A stretch of 64,000 nucleotides of DNA from an uncultured Clostridia bacterium (GTDB taxonomy: Bacteria; Bacillota; Clostridia; Christensenellales; Borkfalkiaceae). Below, piece after piece: positions 55,884 to 63,945 of the stretch (position 1 is the first letter of the stretch; every line of letters begins with the position of its first letter). Both the position numbers and the translations under genes were made by a program. The stretch lies in contig CAKQRD010000011.1 of the NCBI GenBank assembly GCA_934271275.1, forward strand, positions 8,320-72,319, in the 5' to 3' direction. The notes under the pieces are model-generated. The model made no database searches and had not been told where the DNA came from. It saw only the letters and a list, made by a program, of their open reading frames with translations.

Positions 55884-55999
55884 TTTACCCTCCGTTGTCT
55901 GTTTTTTCCCTTAAATTCCACGGGAATTTTTATAAATTTGCAAAATTTCCTTTACGAAGAACGACGAAAGATTTTTTCCGTTTTATTCTTCTCTATTAT

Positions 56000-56028
56000 A
56001 TTTTAGCGTTAAAAATGAGACGATTCAA
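56000..56028 (-). promoter_or_regulatory. Promoter of the second glycan operon
   Basis: On the minus strand TTGAAT (56023-56028) and TAAAAT (56000-56005) with a 17-base spacer; predicted leader about 110 bases. Just upstream, TATACCT recurs at 56029 and 56069 (plus-strand sense), 40 bases apart, possible sites for the nearby AraC regulator. The operator of the first operon is not present here. Confidence 0.5.
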
Positions 56029-56184
56029 TATACCTGATAGTAGAATTTTTACACTACGTTGACCTTTTTATACCTTTTGTGATTTCAGAACTAAAAACGC
56101 GTAAATACGCAAATAAAAAACGCGCCGATTTCTCGACGCATTTTCCGAACATCATTTTCCGAACATTTTCTATACATTATACAT

Positions 56185-56554
56185 TTATTCCGCAAACATC
56201 ACTCCGCCGATAAAAAAGTAGCTGTCGCCCGCCCCGTCGTCGATTATTCCGTCTATTTTGAATTCTGCGATTTTTCCGTCGTACCCGAAAATCTCCTCAC
56301 CTTTAACGCTCGTACGTTCGGCGTTCAGCGTAATTTTTTCACCGTTAAACGGCAACGAATCGGTTTTTTCGGATTCTCCTCCGTTTTAGTCGGCTCTCCG
56401 AACATAATCGCTTTTATATTGTATATTTCAGTCTCCGTAACGTCTATGGGCGGTGTTTCGGAATTATTCCCGTCGCTGCCGTTTTTGCAAGCGGCAAAAG
56501 CCGAACAACTTACGACAAAAACTAAACGCATAATCGTTAAAAAAACTTTTTCAT
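56185..56554 (-). pseudogene. Small lipoprotein related to the phosphatase tail, two frame breaks
   Basis: An ATG at 56554 after GGAGGAGG would start MKKFFLTIMRLVFVVSCSAF with lipobox FAAC, but a T7 run (plus-strand A run 56539-56545) closes the frame unless one base is added. A second one-base gap occurs at an A6 run (56364-56369). With both repaired the protein has about 123 residues and its last 90 match the closing beta domain of the phosphatase protein (ETEIYNIKAIMFG, TLNAERTSVKGEEIFGYDG, DSYFFIGGVMF). Either a decayed relic with an internal deletion, or an intact small lipoprotein hidden by homopolymer errors. Confidence 0.65.
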
Positions 56555-56731
56555 TTCCTCCTCCGTTCTTCCGTGCAAAAACCATAAAATTCGATTAAAA
56601 AATTATCGAAAGCTACCGACGATTTCGCTTGCGGAGAAAATTTCTTATCCGATATTATTTACTATACCTTATTTTTAGATCGTTTTCAATACGCTTTCTT
56701 GTTCAATAACTATACTGAATTGACTTACCGT

Positions 56732-56760
56732 TTGACAATAACGCCGTTTTATCGTATAAT
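56732..56760 (+). promoter_or_regulatory. Consensus promoter directly abutting the AraC start codon
   Basis: TTGACA (56732-56737) and TATAAT (56755-56760), spacer 17: a perfect sigma-A promoter. The expected transcript start (about 56767) is within about 3 bases of the ATG at 56770. Confidence 0.8.
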
Positions 56761-56769
56761 TATTATACT

Positions 56770-57600
56770 ATGGATAACTTATCGGGAAATATCCTCCTCG
56801 ATACGGGCAAAGAAGACGCGATTGTTCAGCTGACAGACGAGGGAGACAGATATTATCATTCTCACGACTTTTACGAGATTTTTTATATCACAAGCGGAAA
56901 AATTCTGCATAGCTTAAACAGCCGTACGGAAACGCTTACGCTCGGCGACGTGCGCTTTCTCCGCCCCGGAGACGTGCATTGTTTTCTTCGCGAACCCTCC
57001 GACGAATGTATTCACCGCGATTTTATAATTTCCGTGTCTTTATATGAGAAAATCGCCTCGTTTTTCAAATACGATCCGTTCGGTGCGTTTCATTCACAGC
57101 CATCTGCAAAACTCGACGTGAACGCCGTAGTAATGCTCGAAACCTCTCTGAAACACTCGGGAAAACTCCGTTCGGCGGAAGATCCCGCGTTTTATTTCGC
57201 CGTAGCGGAGCTTTTTCGCGCGCATTACGAATACGAACGCAAAGCGGAAAAGAAAATAAAAGCTCCCGAATGGATTACGGGGCTTATAAACAAGTTGGAA
57301 AGACCGGAATATTTTTGTCTGGACGTAAAAGATATTTTTGCGGAATATAATTATTCAAAAGAATACGTTTCGAGAACATTCCGCAAAATTACGGGTAAAA
57401 CCCTCACCGACTATATTAACCAAAAAAAACTTTCGCTGGCTTCTGTGCTTATTCAGAACACCAACAAGTCTATCGAAACCATTTGCTACGAATGCGGATT
57501 CAATAACGTTTCGTATTTTTACAGAACTTTTAAGGAAACCTTCGGCAGTACCCCGCACGAACTGCGAAAAATAGCCCCGACCGAAAAGCTTAAAAAATAA
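56770..57600 (+). CDS. AraC-family transcriptional regulator, possibly leaderless
   Basis: A 276-residue regulator. The N-terminal cupin-type sensor starts early (YYHSHDFYEIFYITSGKILH, GDVRFLRPGDVHCF), so no later start would keep the domain whole. The C-terminal approximately 95 residues are the paired helix-turn-helix (FAEYNYSKEYVSRTFRKITG, SIETICYECGFNNVSYFYRT, FGSTPHELRK). No ribosome site can exist if the consensus promoter is used. It is divergent from the second operon's promoter region and convergent with the rhamnosidase gene, and so is the likely regulator of one or both. Confidence 0.88.
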   Translation: MDNLSGNILLDTGKEDAIVQLTDEGDRYYHSHDFYEIFYITSGKILHSLNSRTETLTLGDVRFLRPGDVHCFLREPSDECIHRDFIISVSLYEKIASFFKYDPFGAFHSQPSAKLDVNAVVMLETSLKHSGKLRSAEDPAFYFAVAELFRAHYEYERKAEKKIKAPEWITGLINKLERPEYFCLDVKDIFAEYNYSKEYVSRTFRKITGKTLTDYINQKKLSLASVLIQNTNKSIETICYECGFNNVSYFYRTFKETFGSTPHELRKIAPTEKLKK

Positions 57601-57619
57601 ATTTTTTGAATATTTGCAA

Positions 57620-57646
57620 CCCCGCGCTTATTTGCGCGGGGTTTTT
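57620..57646 (+). terminator. Terminator of the AraC gene overlapping the rhamnosidase stop
   Basis: CCCCGCGC and GCGCGGGG around a 6-base loop, followed by TTTTT on the plus strand. The stop codon of the convergent rhamnosidase gene (57628-57630) lies in the loop, and one stem arm encodes its last residues. The minus strand has no T tract. Confidence 0.85.
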
Positions 57647-60330
57647 ATGCAGTTTATCGTATGCTTTCCGCCGTTAAAACGCAGGGTACGGTCGTTCAGT
57701 AGTTTGCCGTTTTCACCGAGCGCGGAACAGCCCGTCGGCACAAAAAACTCCGCTTCTCCTAAATACGGCACGGTTATCTCGAACCTTATTCCGCTCTCCG
57801 ATTGCTCGTAACCGCAGGCGTAAGTGCCGAAAGCCGAACGATATTCTCCGAACACCGAACCCAGCCTTTCGTCAGGCACGGGGCGGATCTCCGCTCTTAC
57901 AAATCCCTCGAACCCCTCTTTAACGTTTATGCCGCACGCGGTTTTATAAAGCCAAGCCGCCGCCGCGCCGTAAGCGTAATGGTTTAAGCTGTTCATTCCC
58001 GTATCGCTTATTTTTCCGTTTTCGAGCAAAGAATTCCAGCGTTCCCAAACGGTCGTCGCCCCGCATTTCACCTCGTAAAGCCAACTCGGATAATCCTCGC
58101 GGAGCATAAGCGTATAAGCCGTTTCCGCATTTCCCGTCAAAGTCAGCGCGTCGAGAAGAAACGCCGTTCCCACAAACCCCGTATCGAGCTTGTTCCCGTT
58201 TTCCTTTACGAGCCGCGCGAGCTTTTCGCCCGCCGTTTTTCCGTCCGTAAATCCGAATACCGCCGCGAGCGCGTAAGAAGTTTGCGTTTCCGTTGTAAGC
58301 TTACCGTCATTCGTCACGAACTCTTTTTTTATAGCGGAAAAAATTTCTTCCGCAAGTTTTTCGTATTTCTTCGCGTCAGCGGTTTTTTCGAGCGCGCGAG
58401 CCGCCTTCGCCGTGGTCTTTGCGGCGTTATAATAGTATGCAGAAGCAACGTAGCCTTCGTCAGTCGCTCCGCGCACGCCGTCGGGATTCTTCCTTTTCGG
58501 CGCGTCGAGCGCCAGCCAGTCGCCGAACTGAAATCCGAAATTCCAAAGTCGTTTCCCGCCGCCGAGCTTTTCGTCCGCGTTATATAAAAACTCCGTCCAG
58601 AGCCGCATATTTTCATACGTCTTTGCAAGCAAACCCGAATCGCCCGAAAAACGATATAAATTCCACGGAATAACTATCGCCGCGTCTCCCCACGCGCCCG
58701 AAACGCGGGTGATATTAACCGAAACGTCGTCCTTTTTCTTTTCGCCCTCGCGCTTTTCCTCGTACGCGAAAAACCCGTCGGGTACTATAAACGGACAAGC
58801 CCCCGCATATCTTTGCTGTTCTTCTCGCATATCGTACAGATATTTTGCGAAAAACGCGGCGCAATCGGCGTGATAAAGCGCGGTTTCGGAAAAAATCTGC
58901 GCGTCGCCCGTCCAGCCGAACCGCTCGTCGCGTTGCGGACAATCGCTCGGTATGTCGAGAAAATTTCCTTTCTGCCCCCAGACCGTGTTTTCTATAAATT
59001 TATTGAGCAGACCGTTCGAGGTGCGTATAAATCCGCGCCGCGGAATTTCGGAATATATCGCTTTTGCCGTGAAATCGTTTAACCTTTTCTCTATATCCGC
59101 TACGCCCTCTACCTTGACGTATCTGAACCCGTAAAAGGTGAAATGCGGGCGTGCTACGCGGCGTTTCCCGTCCGAAACGTATGTAAATTCCGATTTCGCC
59201 GTGCGCAGATTGTCGCGGTAAAAACACCCGTCCTGCAACACTTCTCCGTAAGTAAGCTTAATTTTCTCTCCCGCTTTAACGTCGCAGACGAACTCAACCC
59301 ACCCCGTTATTTCCTGCCCGAAATCGAGAACGGTTTCGCCGTTCGGCGTGTTTACGAGCGAGGGATAAAAGCTTTCCCGTTCGCAAACCCTCGGGCTTAT
59401 TCTCGGAATAATCTTTGCGACGGGCGCTGATGCAATTTTTATCGGTTTCGCGGTATTCTTCGCTTTCTCGGTTAGTTTTCCGTCCTCCCCGAACAGTCTC
59501 TTTCTCTCGTCGTAAATTTCCCCGTCGTATATTTCGGAAAAAATCACGGGGCTTTCAACTTCCCGCCACTCGTCGTCGGTCGCGACGACTATATCGCCGT
59601 TTTCTCCGCATGCCTCTCCTTTCTCTTGTCCGTCGCCTTCTTCTGCGGGTATAACAAGCTCTGCGGAAAGCTTAAACCCGTCGCCGAACGTACCGTCTCC
59701 GTTTTTACCCGCGGGGTATCTGCCGCCGTACCAGCCGTTGCCGAGAAGCACTGTAATTTCGTTTTCGCCCTCGCGTAAAAGCGCGCCGACCTCGTACGTC
59801 TGATACTGCAAAACGTATCTGTAATCGTCGTAAAACGGGGTAAAATATTCGTCGCCCGCCTTTTTCCCGTTGATATACGCCTCGTAAAGTCCGAGTCCCG
59901 TTATATACAGTCTCGCGCCCGAAAAATCGCGTTCGGGAAGAACGAAAGTCCTGTAAAACGCCGCCGAGCTTCTATTATCTTCCGCCGTAGTTATGAAAGG
60001 AACGTTCCATTCGGAGCTTCTTCGCCCGCCCTCGAAGCTGGAAACGGCACACGCCCTCTCGCCCTCGTCGTTCAGGGCTTCCGCGCGCCAGAAATATTTT
60101 TTACCGCCTTCGAGCCGTGCTTCGGGAACGAACCCGAGCGGAGAAATATCCGAGCGTTCCCCGCTGTCATAGAAGGGGTTTTGCATATCTTCGCGTTCGG
60201 AAACGATTATACGGACAGCGGAAAGCCTGCCCGCGCCCTCGCCGCCGACGCAAAAGGAAAACGATGGCAAAGAAACGTCTATGCCCTGCGGCTTTGTTAA
60301 ACGGTTTACCTGTAAATCGTATAAAAACAT
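57628..60330 (-). CDS. Alpha-L-rhamnosidase (GH78)
   Basis: A 900-residue inverting glycosidase that releases L-rhamnose. The start is MFLYDLQVNR at 60330; the longer frame starts at 60372 inside the promoter -10 region. No signal peptide, so it acts in the cytoplasm on imported oligosaccharides. N-terminal beta domains carry SAAFYRTFVLPERDFSGARL and LGNGWYGGRYP. The (alpha/alpha)6 barrel has the family block DCPQRDERFGWTGD (about 463-476, acid carboxylates) and TTVWERWNSL (Glu about 763, candidate base). Length and order match the family. It forms its own transcript. Confidence 0.93.
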   Translation of the reverse strand: MFLYDLQVNRLTKPQGIDVSLPSFSFCVGGEGAGRLSAVRIIVSEREDMQNPFYDSGERSDISPLGFVPEARLEGGKKYFWRAEALNDEGERACAVSSFEGGRRSSEWNVPFITTAEDNRSSAAFYRTFVLPERDFSGARLYITGLGLYEAYINGKKAGDEYFTPFYDDYRYVLQYQTYEVGALLREGENEITVLLGNGWYGGRYPAGKNGDGTFGDGFKLSAELVIPAEEGDGQEKGEACGENGDIVVATDDEWREVESPVIFSEIYDGEIYDERKRLFGEDGKLTEKAKNTAKPIKIASAPVAKIIPRISPRVCERESFYPSLVNTPNGETVLDFGQEITGWVEFVCDVKAGEKIKLTYGEVLQDGCFYRDNLRTAKSEFTYVSDGKRRVARPHFTFYGFRYVKVEGVADIEKRLNDFTAKAIYSEIPRRGFIRTSNGLLNKFIENTVWGQKGNFLDIPSDCPQRDERFGWTGDAQIFSETALYHADCAAFFAKYLYDMREEQQRYAGACPFIVPDGFFAYEEKREGEKKKDDVSVNITRVSGAWGDAAIVIPWNLYRFSGDSGLLAKTYENMRLWTEFLYNADEKLGGGKRLWNFGFQFGDWLALDAPKRKNPDGVRGATDEGYVASAYYYNAAKTTAKAARALEKTADAKKYEKLAEEIFSAIKKEFVTNDGKLTTETQTSYALAAVFGFTDGKTAGEKLARLVKENGNKLDTGFVGTAFLLDALTLTGNAETAYTLMLREDYPSWLYEVKCGATTVWERWNSLLENGKISDTGMNSLNHYAYGAAAAWLYKTACGINVKEGFEGFVRAEIRPVPDERLGSVFGEYRSAFGTYACGYEQSESGIRFEITVPYLGEAEFFVPTGCSALGENGKLLNDRTLRFNGGKHTINCIKTPRK

Positions 60331-60363
60331 TTTATCCGCTCCGAAGCTCGATGATTTATAATC

Positions 60364-60392
60364 ATTATACATTAAACGGCTTTGCGTGTCAA
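60364..60392 (-). promoter_or_regulatory. Promoter of the rhamnosidase gene
   Basis: On the minus strand TTGACA (60387-60392) and TATAAT (60364-60369), spacer 17, a perfect match. The predicted start is near 60357, leaving about 27 bases before the ATG. The gap 60393-60614 shows nothing further that I can support. Confidence 0.8.
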
Positions 60393-60623
60393 TGCAATAT
60401 TTCCGCCGAAAACTGTATTACATTGACGCTTTTTCCTCAATTAGATGTTCCTAAATACAAGATAAAACCACACCGATGTCTGCAAACAAATAATTGAATT
60501 AAAAATATTTGCAACCGAATTTGTTGTTACCCCTCTCCTTTTATTTAAAATTTCAAACAATGAAATTAGAATTTAGTTAAAATAACCTTTTATTCATTGT
60601 AACTTTTTTGTCAAAGAGTATAA

Positions 60624-60684
60624 CGCGCCACCTTGATATAATATACAAGCGTCGTTGCTAGCCACGCCGTATCAAGGTGGCGCG
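60624..60684. other. Origin-type hairpin of the rolling-circle element
   Basis: Perfect 15-bp inverted repeat (CGCGCCACCTTGATA / TATCAAGGTGGCGCG) at the very left edge of the element, which starts at AGAGTATA (60615). CTTGATA (60632-60638) equals the known nick core of pC194-type and phiX174-type initiators. The truncated element at 24391 has the same structure. Confidence 0.6.
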
Positions 60685-60870
60685 TTTTGCACAGGGTTAT
60701 GTCGGTAAAACGAGCTAAAATTCGTTAGTTTTAATCTAAACTACATAGCTGTTATGTGCTTTTTGGGGTATATAATTCCCTCGTTCTGACAAACTCAACT
60801 ATAAAATCTTACCCTTATGCCTACTTTTAAGCGGCTATCGCCGATTAAAAGTAAACGGCATAGTAAACGC

Positions 60871-60912
60871 GCGGCGGGGACGACCGCTAATCCGCTTTTT
60901 CGTCCCCGCCGC
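60871..60912. other. GC-rich hairpin of the element
   Basis: GCGGCGGGGACGA and TCGTCCCCGCCGC pair perfectly over 13 bp around CCGCTAATCCGCTTTT. Conserved at 24635-24676 and partly at 39674. A single-strand origin is one possibility. The rest of 60685-61010 is non-coding and conserved with 24449-24779. Confidence 0.5.
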
Positions 60913-60963
60913 TTTTCGCGTTTTATGCTCTTCCTCATCTTCTTTCTTTTTCGTTGCACGCCG

Positions 60964-60990
60964 AAAAACGCCGCTCCTACACTCGGCGTT
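60964..60990 (-). terminator. Terminator of the rep gene
   Basis: On the minus strand a stem AACGCCG / CGGCGTT followed by T residues, about 25 bases after the rep stop. Confidence 0.65.
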
Positions 60991-61013
60991 GTTTTGTATT
61001 TGTATTCTTTTCC

Positions 61014-61973
61014 TTACGCACTCATAAACAGTTCCTGCATTGACAACTGTTTCGGCTTGTAATTAAGTATATCCCTCTCCCAGCTTATCACGTCGTCAAA
61101 TAATACCACCTTCTCAACGTAATCGAACATTTCTCCCGCTATATCCCTCTCCTTTACCTTTATACACACCTCCGAAGGTATCCCCCTCGAATATACTATC
61201 TTCTCTCCCGACTTCGATATATACTTCAACAGATAGTTTATAGTGTTCCCGTGCGTTATCTCCTTTTCGTTTACGGGTCGGAAATCGTTTCTCCCGAACC
61301 CGTTCTCGAAAAACGTGTTTATCCTTGTGACCGTCATCTTTCCGCTCTTCTTGTTGTAGTCCTTCTTTTCGTAAATACTACCTATTATCTCCCCGTCAGG
61401 TATATACATAAGCGCGTGAAAGTGCAATCTCTCCGTTTCGGGCGCATTTTCGAATACTCCCATATATCTCCAACTTCTCCTTGTATGTAAATTAGATAAA
61501 CACTTTCTTAACTTCTTACGAAAACTCTCTTCCGTCTGTTTCTTGTCGTCATATGTAAAAGTAACGAAGTAATTCCAACGATTAAGGTATGCTTTCCGCT
61601 TAAACCTTTTCTTACGAACGTACAGGTTATGAAACTTCTTATCTACCTTACCCTGTATATACTCCGTTGTAGCGTCAAAATCGGGGTATAGCTTTTCTAT
61701 CCCCGCCTTCATATAATTTATCAACTCGTTCTTCTTTCTCTTTGTCCCTAATCCCTTTTTCATAGCCGAAGAAAACAGAGTATCTATGAGTTCGTCTAGA
61801 TCCTCTCTGCTTCTCGTTTTCTTTTTACCCTTTCTTTTCGAGGGCAACACTCTCGTTCCGACGTGATGTCCTCCGTCGTGATATACCTTATACCATCCCT
61901 CATTCACCTTCTTCGGTTCATCTAAAAAAGGTATATACAAATTCTCGTTCAATTCCGTCAATAATGCCTGCAT
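61014..61973 (-). CDS. Rolling-circle replication initiator (HUH endonuclease)
   Basis: A 319-residue Rep. The start MQALLTELNE at 61973 follows AAAGGAGG; the ATG at 62000 lies before that site. Three HUH motifs in order: FVTFTYDD (136-143), the metal motif LHFHAL with His184 and His186, and NYLLKYISK with candidate catalytic Tyr247 or Tyr251. It nicks the element's origin and starts strand displacement. Arrangement resembles replication proteins of small phages and rolling-circle plasmids. It is divergent from two small plus-strand genes across a structured leader. A truncated copy is at 24780-25361. Confidence 0.85.
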   Translation of the reverse strand: MQALLTELNENLYIPFLDEPKKVNEGWYKVYHDGGHHVGTRVLPSKRKGKKKTRSREDLDELIDTLFSSAMKKGLGTKRKKNELINYMKAGIEKLYPDFDATTEYIQGKVDKKFHNLYVRKKRFKRKAYLNRWNYFVTFTYDDKKQTEESFRKKLRKCLSNLHTRRSWRYMGVFENAPETERLHFHALMYIPDGEIIGSIYEKKDYNKKSGKMTVTRINTFFENGFGRNDFRPVNEKEITHGNTINYLLKYISKSGEKIVYSRGIPSEVCIKVKERDIAGEMFDYVEKVVLFDDVISWERDILNYKPKQLSMQELFMSA

Positions 61974-62180
61974 ACGTCCTCCTTTAACCCATTGTATCAC
62001 CGTTTTTTAGTTAGCGAGAGTGACCGAACCGTTACCTAAACGGCACTCTACCGTGAGTAGAGCGGGTTTTTACAGGAGTTTTAACGGATATTCCACTGTA
62101 ATTAAAATTCATTCTAAACTCTTATCGAGCAAACGATGATCTCCTTTTTTGTCTTTTTCTTCCTGCGGGGTTGTAGCACG

Positions 62181-62309
62181 GAGAAAGCCTTCTAAGTCAA
62201 CGGTATTAAATCGCCGCGTGTTATTTGTATTTCCATTTCAACAAGTCTTGTCCGTAACGGGTAAGGCTTTCTCTTTATGCGACGATTTCATACTCCCTCG
62301 TTGACTTAG
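62181..62309. promoter_or_regulatory. Interleaved inverted repeats (pseudoknot-capable)
   Basis: Arm A GAGAAAGCCTT (62181-62191) pairs perfectly with 62263-62273; arm B CTAAGTCAACG (62192-62202) pairs perfectly with 62299-62309; AAATCG (62208-62213) pairs with 62283-62288. The order A-B-A'-B' allows an H-type pseudoknot or two competing folds. It lies between rep and the divergent small genes. A separate small hairpin CTCTAC/GTAGAG followed by CGGGTTTTT is near 62045-62072. Confidence 0.55.
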
Positions 62310-62406
62310 GGGCGGAATAAGTTTTGCAGCGCGCGGTAAATCCTTTCCCCGTGCTTTTCGTACCCCGCCGAAAAAGGCAAAAAACACATTAAAGGAGTTC
62401 TATATT

Positions 62407-62739
62407 ATGAACAAAGACAGTTTCAGTTACAAAAAAGGATTCGTTAAGGGTATAGAGATATATTCCGAAAACCTATCAAACAGCGGATATTACGCAGACG
62501 CAAACAACAAACGTACTATGGAAAACTGCAAAAAGTACGCGGAATCGGGTTACAAAAAACAAATACGTTTAACGGACAATCAAAAAGATTACTACTACGG
62601 GCTATCGGACGGAATCGCTTACAAATACAGAAACGGCGGTACGCCTTTAACCGACAGCAAACACATAAGCCGATTCGAGAAAAGAGAACAGGCTCACTAC
62701 TACGGCAACAACTCGAACATCGATGATGAGATATTTTAA
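62407..62739 (+). CDS. Small mobile-element protein (110 residues)
   Basis: ATG after AAAGGAG. Very polar, rich in Tyr, Lys and Asn (FSYKKGFVKGIEIYSENLSN, YYYGLSDGIAYKYRNGG). No family recognised. It is followed after 11 bases by the sigma-like gene, with which it forms a two-gene operon on the element. Confidence 0.65.
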   Translation: MNKDSFSYKKGFVKGIEIYSENLSNSGYYADANNKRTMENCKKYAESGYKKQIRLTDNQKDYYYGLSDGIAYKYRNGGTPLTDSKHISRFEKREQAHYYGNNSNIDDEIF

Positions 62740-62750
62740 GGAGTGAGATT

Positions 62751-63350
62751 ATGAGTTCTAAGATATTTTACGAAGTGATTACCAAAGACAACCTCTTACA
62801 TATGGCTCAATCCATTTCCGTCGCCGCGCTTAAAAAGGCAAGCTGTAAAAACCAAAGATACCGGAATATGTACAGGAGATTATTAGACGATATTCACTCT
62901 CCGTCAATAGACCGTCCTTTATCCGACGGGTACGAGTTGGTACAAAGCGTATGCTGCGTACTATTGCAGCATTTAGGAAAAAAGCTTGACGACATCGTAG
63001 GAGTTAACAAATACAAACGCCCCGCAAGCGTGTTAAAGCTTTGCTATTCAGCCGTAAACGAGATTACTTATCGTTATACCCGCGACGCTTATCTCGAAGA
63101 CTTTATCGAGGACGAAGCCGCTATTTCAAAATCTGTCGAGATGGATATTATCGATACCGAAAAAGAATATGAGAAAGTGGCTGAAATCATAGAACGCCTT
63201 AACTTATCGGAAGCGGAGAAAGATACCTTATTGCTGTGTATGCACGGATACGGAGCATTTACAGTTGCGAGAATGTTATCCGTCACTCACGGCACGGTTT
63301 GGGCAAGACGGCAACGCATAATGAAAAAATATACTGCCGTTATGGTTTAA
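62751..63350 (+). CDS. Sigma-factor-like helix-turn-helix protein
   Basis: A 199-residue protein after AAGGAGTGAG. The C-terminal 55 residues look like sigma-70 region 4 (LNLSEAEKDTLLLCMHGYGA, then VARMLSVTHGTVWARRQRIM), with a helical N-terminal part of unknown fold. It could direct transcription of the element's own genes or act as a copy-control protein. Region 2 is not evident, so a true sigma factor is not certain. Confidence 0.65.
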   Translation: MSSKIFYEVITKDNLLHMAQSISVAALKKASCKNQRYRNMYRRLLDDIHSPSIDRPLSDGYELVQSVCCVLLQHLGKKLDDIVGVNKYKRPASVLKLCYSAVNEITYRYTRDAYLEDFIEDEAAISKSVEMDIIDTEKEYEKVAEIIERLNLSEAEKDTLLLCMHGYGAFTVARMLSVTHGTVWARRQRIMKKYTAVMV

Positions 63351-63386
63351 TCTCCTATATGACCTTAACCGAATATGTTTTACGAT

Positions 63387-63423
63387 AAAGCCCGTAAGAG
63401 AGTTTTTCTTACGGGCTTTTTTC
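63387..63423 (+). terminator. Intrinsic terminator after the sigma-like gene
   Basis: AAAGCCCGTAAGA and TCTTACGGGCTTT pair over 13 bp, followed by TTTT. Confidence 0.88.
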
Positions 63424-63673
63424 TTTGTAATTTTCAAAAATATTTAACGATATTTATCGATAACGAGCGATACTCTTTGCACGTTTCTGTTCGTTTATCT
63501 GGCATTTTTTAAAATCGTCAATTTTCAGGGTTTGCAAATTTTATCTTTTCCTTTCAACCTTCGGACTCTTTTTGTTACAATTTTCAATCTGCTTTTTACA
63601 CAAATATTTACTTCGGCAAGGCTTTGAAAACGCCCCTATCGAAGGCTCTTTTTCGAAAAAATTTTTAAAAATC

Positions 63674-63710
63674 AAAACCCTTGAAATCGTAAGTGATTTA
63701 CAAGGGTTTT
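63674..63710. other. Hairpin next to the tRNA-like fragment
   Basis: AAAACCCTTG-AAATC pairs with GATTT-A-CAAGGGTTTT. The A and T ends would let it act as a bidirectional terminator. The stretch 63424-63673 is AT-rich and shows nothing else. Confidence 0.5.
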
Positions 63711-63711
63711 C

Positions 63712-63739
63712 TGGTGCACCATAAGGAGTTCGAATCCCT
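63712..63739 (-). other. tRNA 3'-end-like fragment, possible attachment site
   Basis: On the minus strand AGGGA-TTCGAAC-TCCTT forms a 5-bp T-arm with a 7-base loop, followed by ATGGTGC-A-CCA: a 7-base acceptor strand, discriminator and CCA. The 5' half of a tRNA is absent on the following 50 bases. This is what remains when an integrase-type element inserts into a tRNA gene. The element-end repeat begins 5 bases later. Confidence 0.4.
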
Positions 63740-63743
63740 AACC

Positions 63744-63945
63744 TTCGGTTCCGTAGTGGCACGAATTTTGTTCTTTTATATATTTTTAAGCCTTGATAAT
63801 TATCATTAAAACCTTTTAAAAAACCGCATTTTTACTGACGATTTACTAAAAACATATCACAATGATACTTAACAATACATAAAAATAACGTGCGATACAG
63901 GGTTTTCCTCATATTGCACGTTATTGGCATTTTTACTGTTACAGC
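63744..63945. repeat. Element-end repeat, copy 2
   Basis: Matches 40153-40370 closely, from CTTCGGTTCCGTA to the hairpin around AATAACGTGC. It abuts the tRNA-like fragment, which suggests that it is the end of an integrated element continuing beyond the window. The last 55 bases show nothing. Confidence 0.75.

Noticed and set aside
60331..60372. Rhamnosidase start at 60372
   Set aside because: That ATG overlaps the edge of a perfect promoter -10 box and would lie upstream of the transcript; 60330 has a ribosome site and the usual family N-terminus.
62181..62309. Known riboswitch class
   Set aside because: The conserved core sequences of the common classes are not present; only the interleaved pairing is clear.
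63541..63762. Small protein (MPLRNRRLGIRTPY...) on the minus strand
   Set aside because: It reads across the tRNA-like fragment and the repeat and lacks a ribosome site; such frames are a known artefact of tRNA ends.
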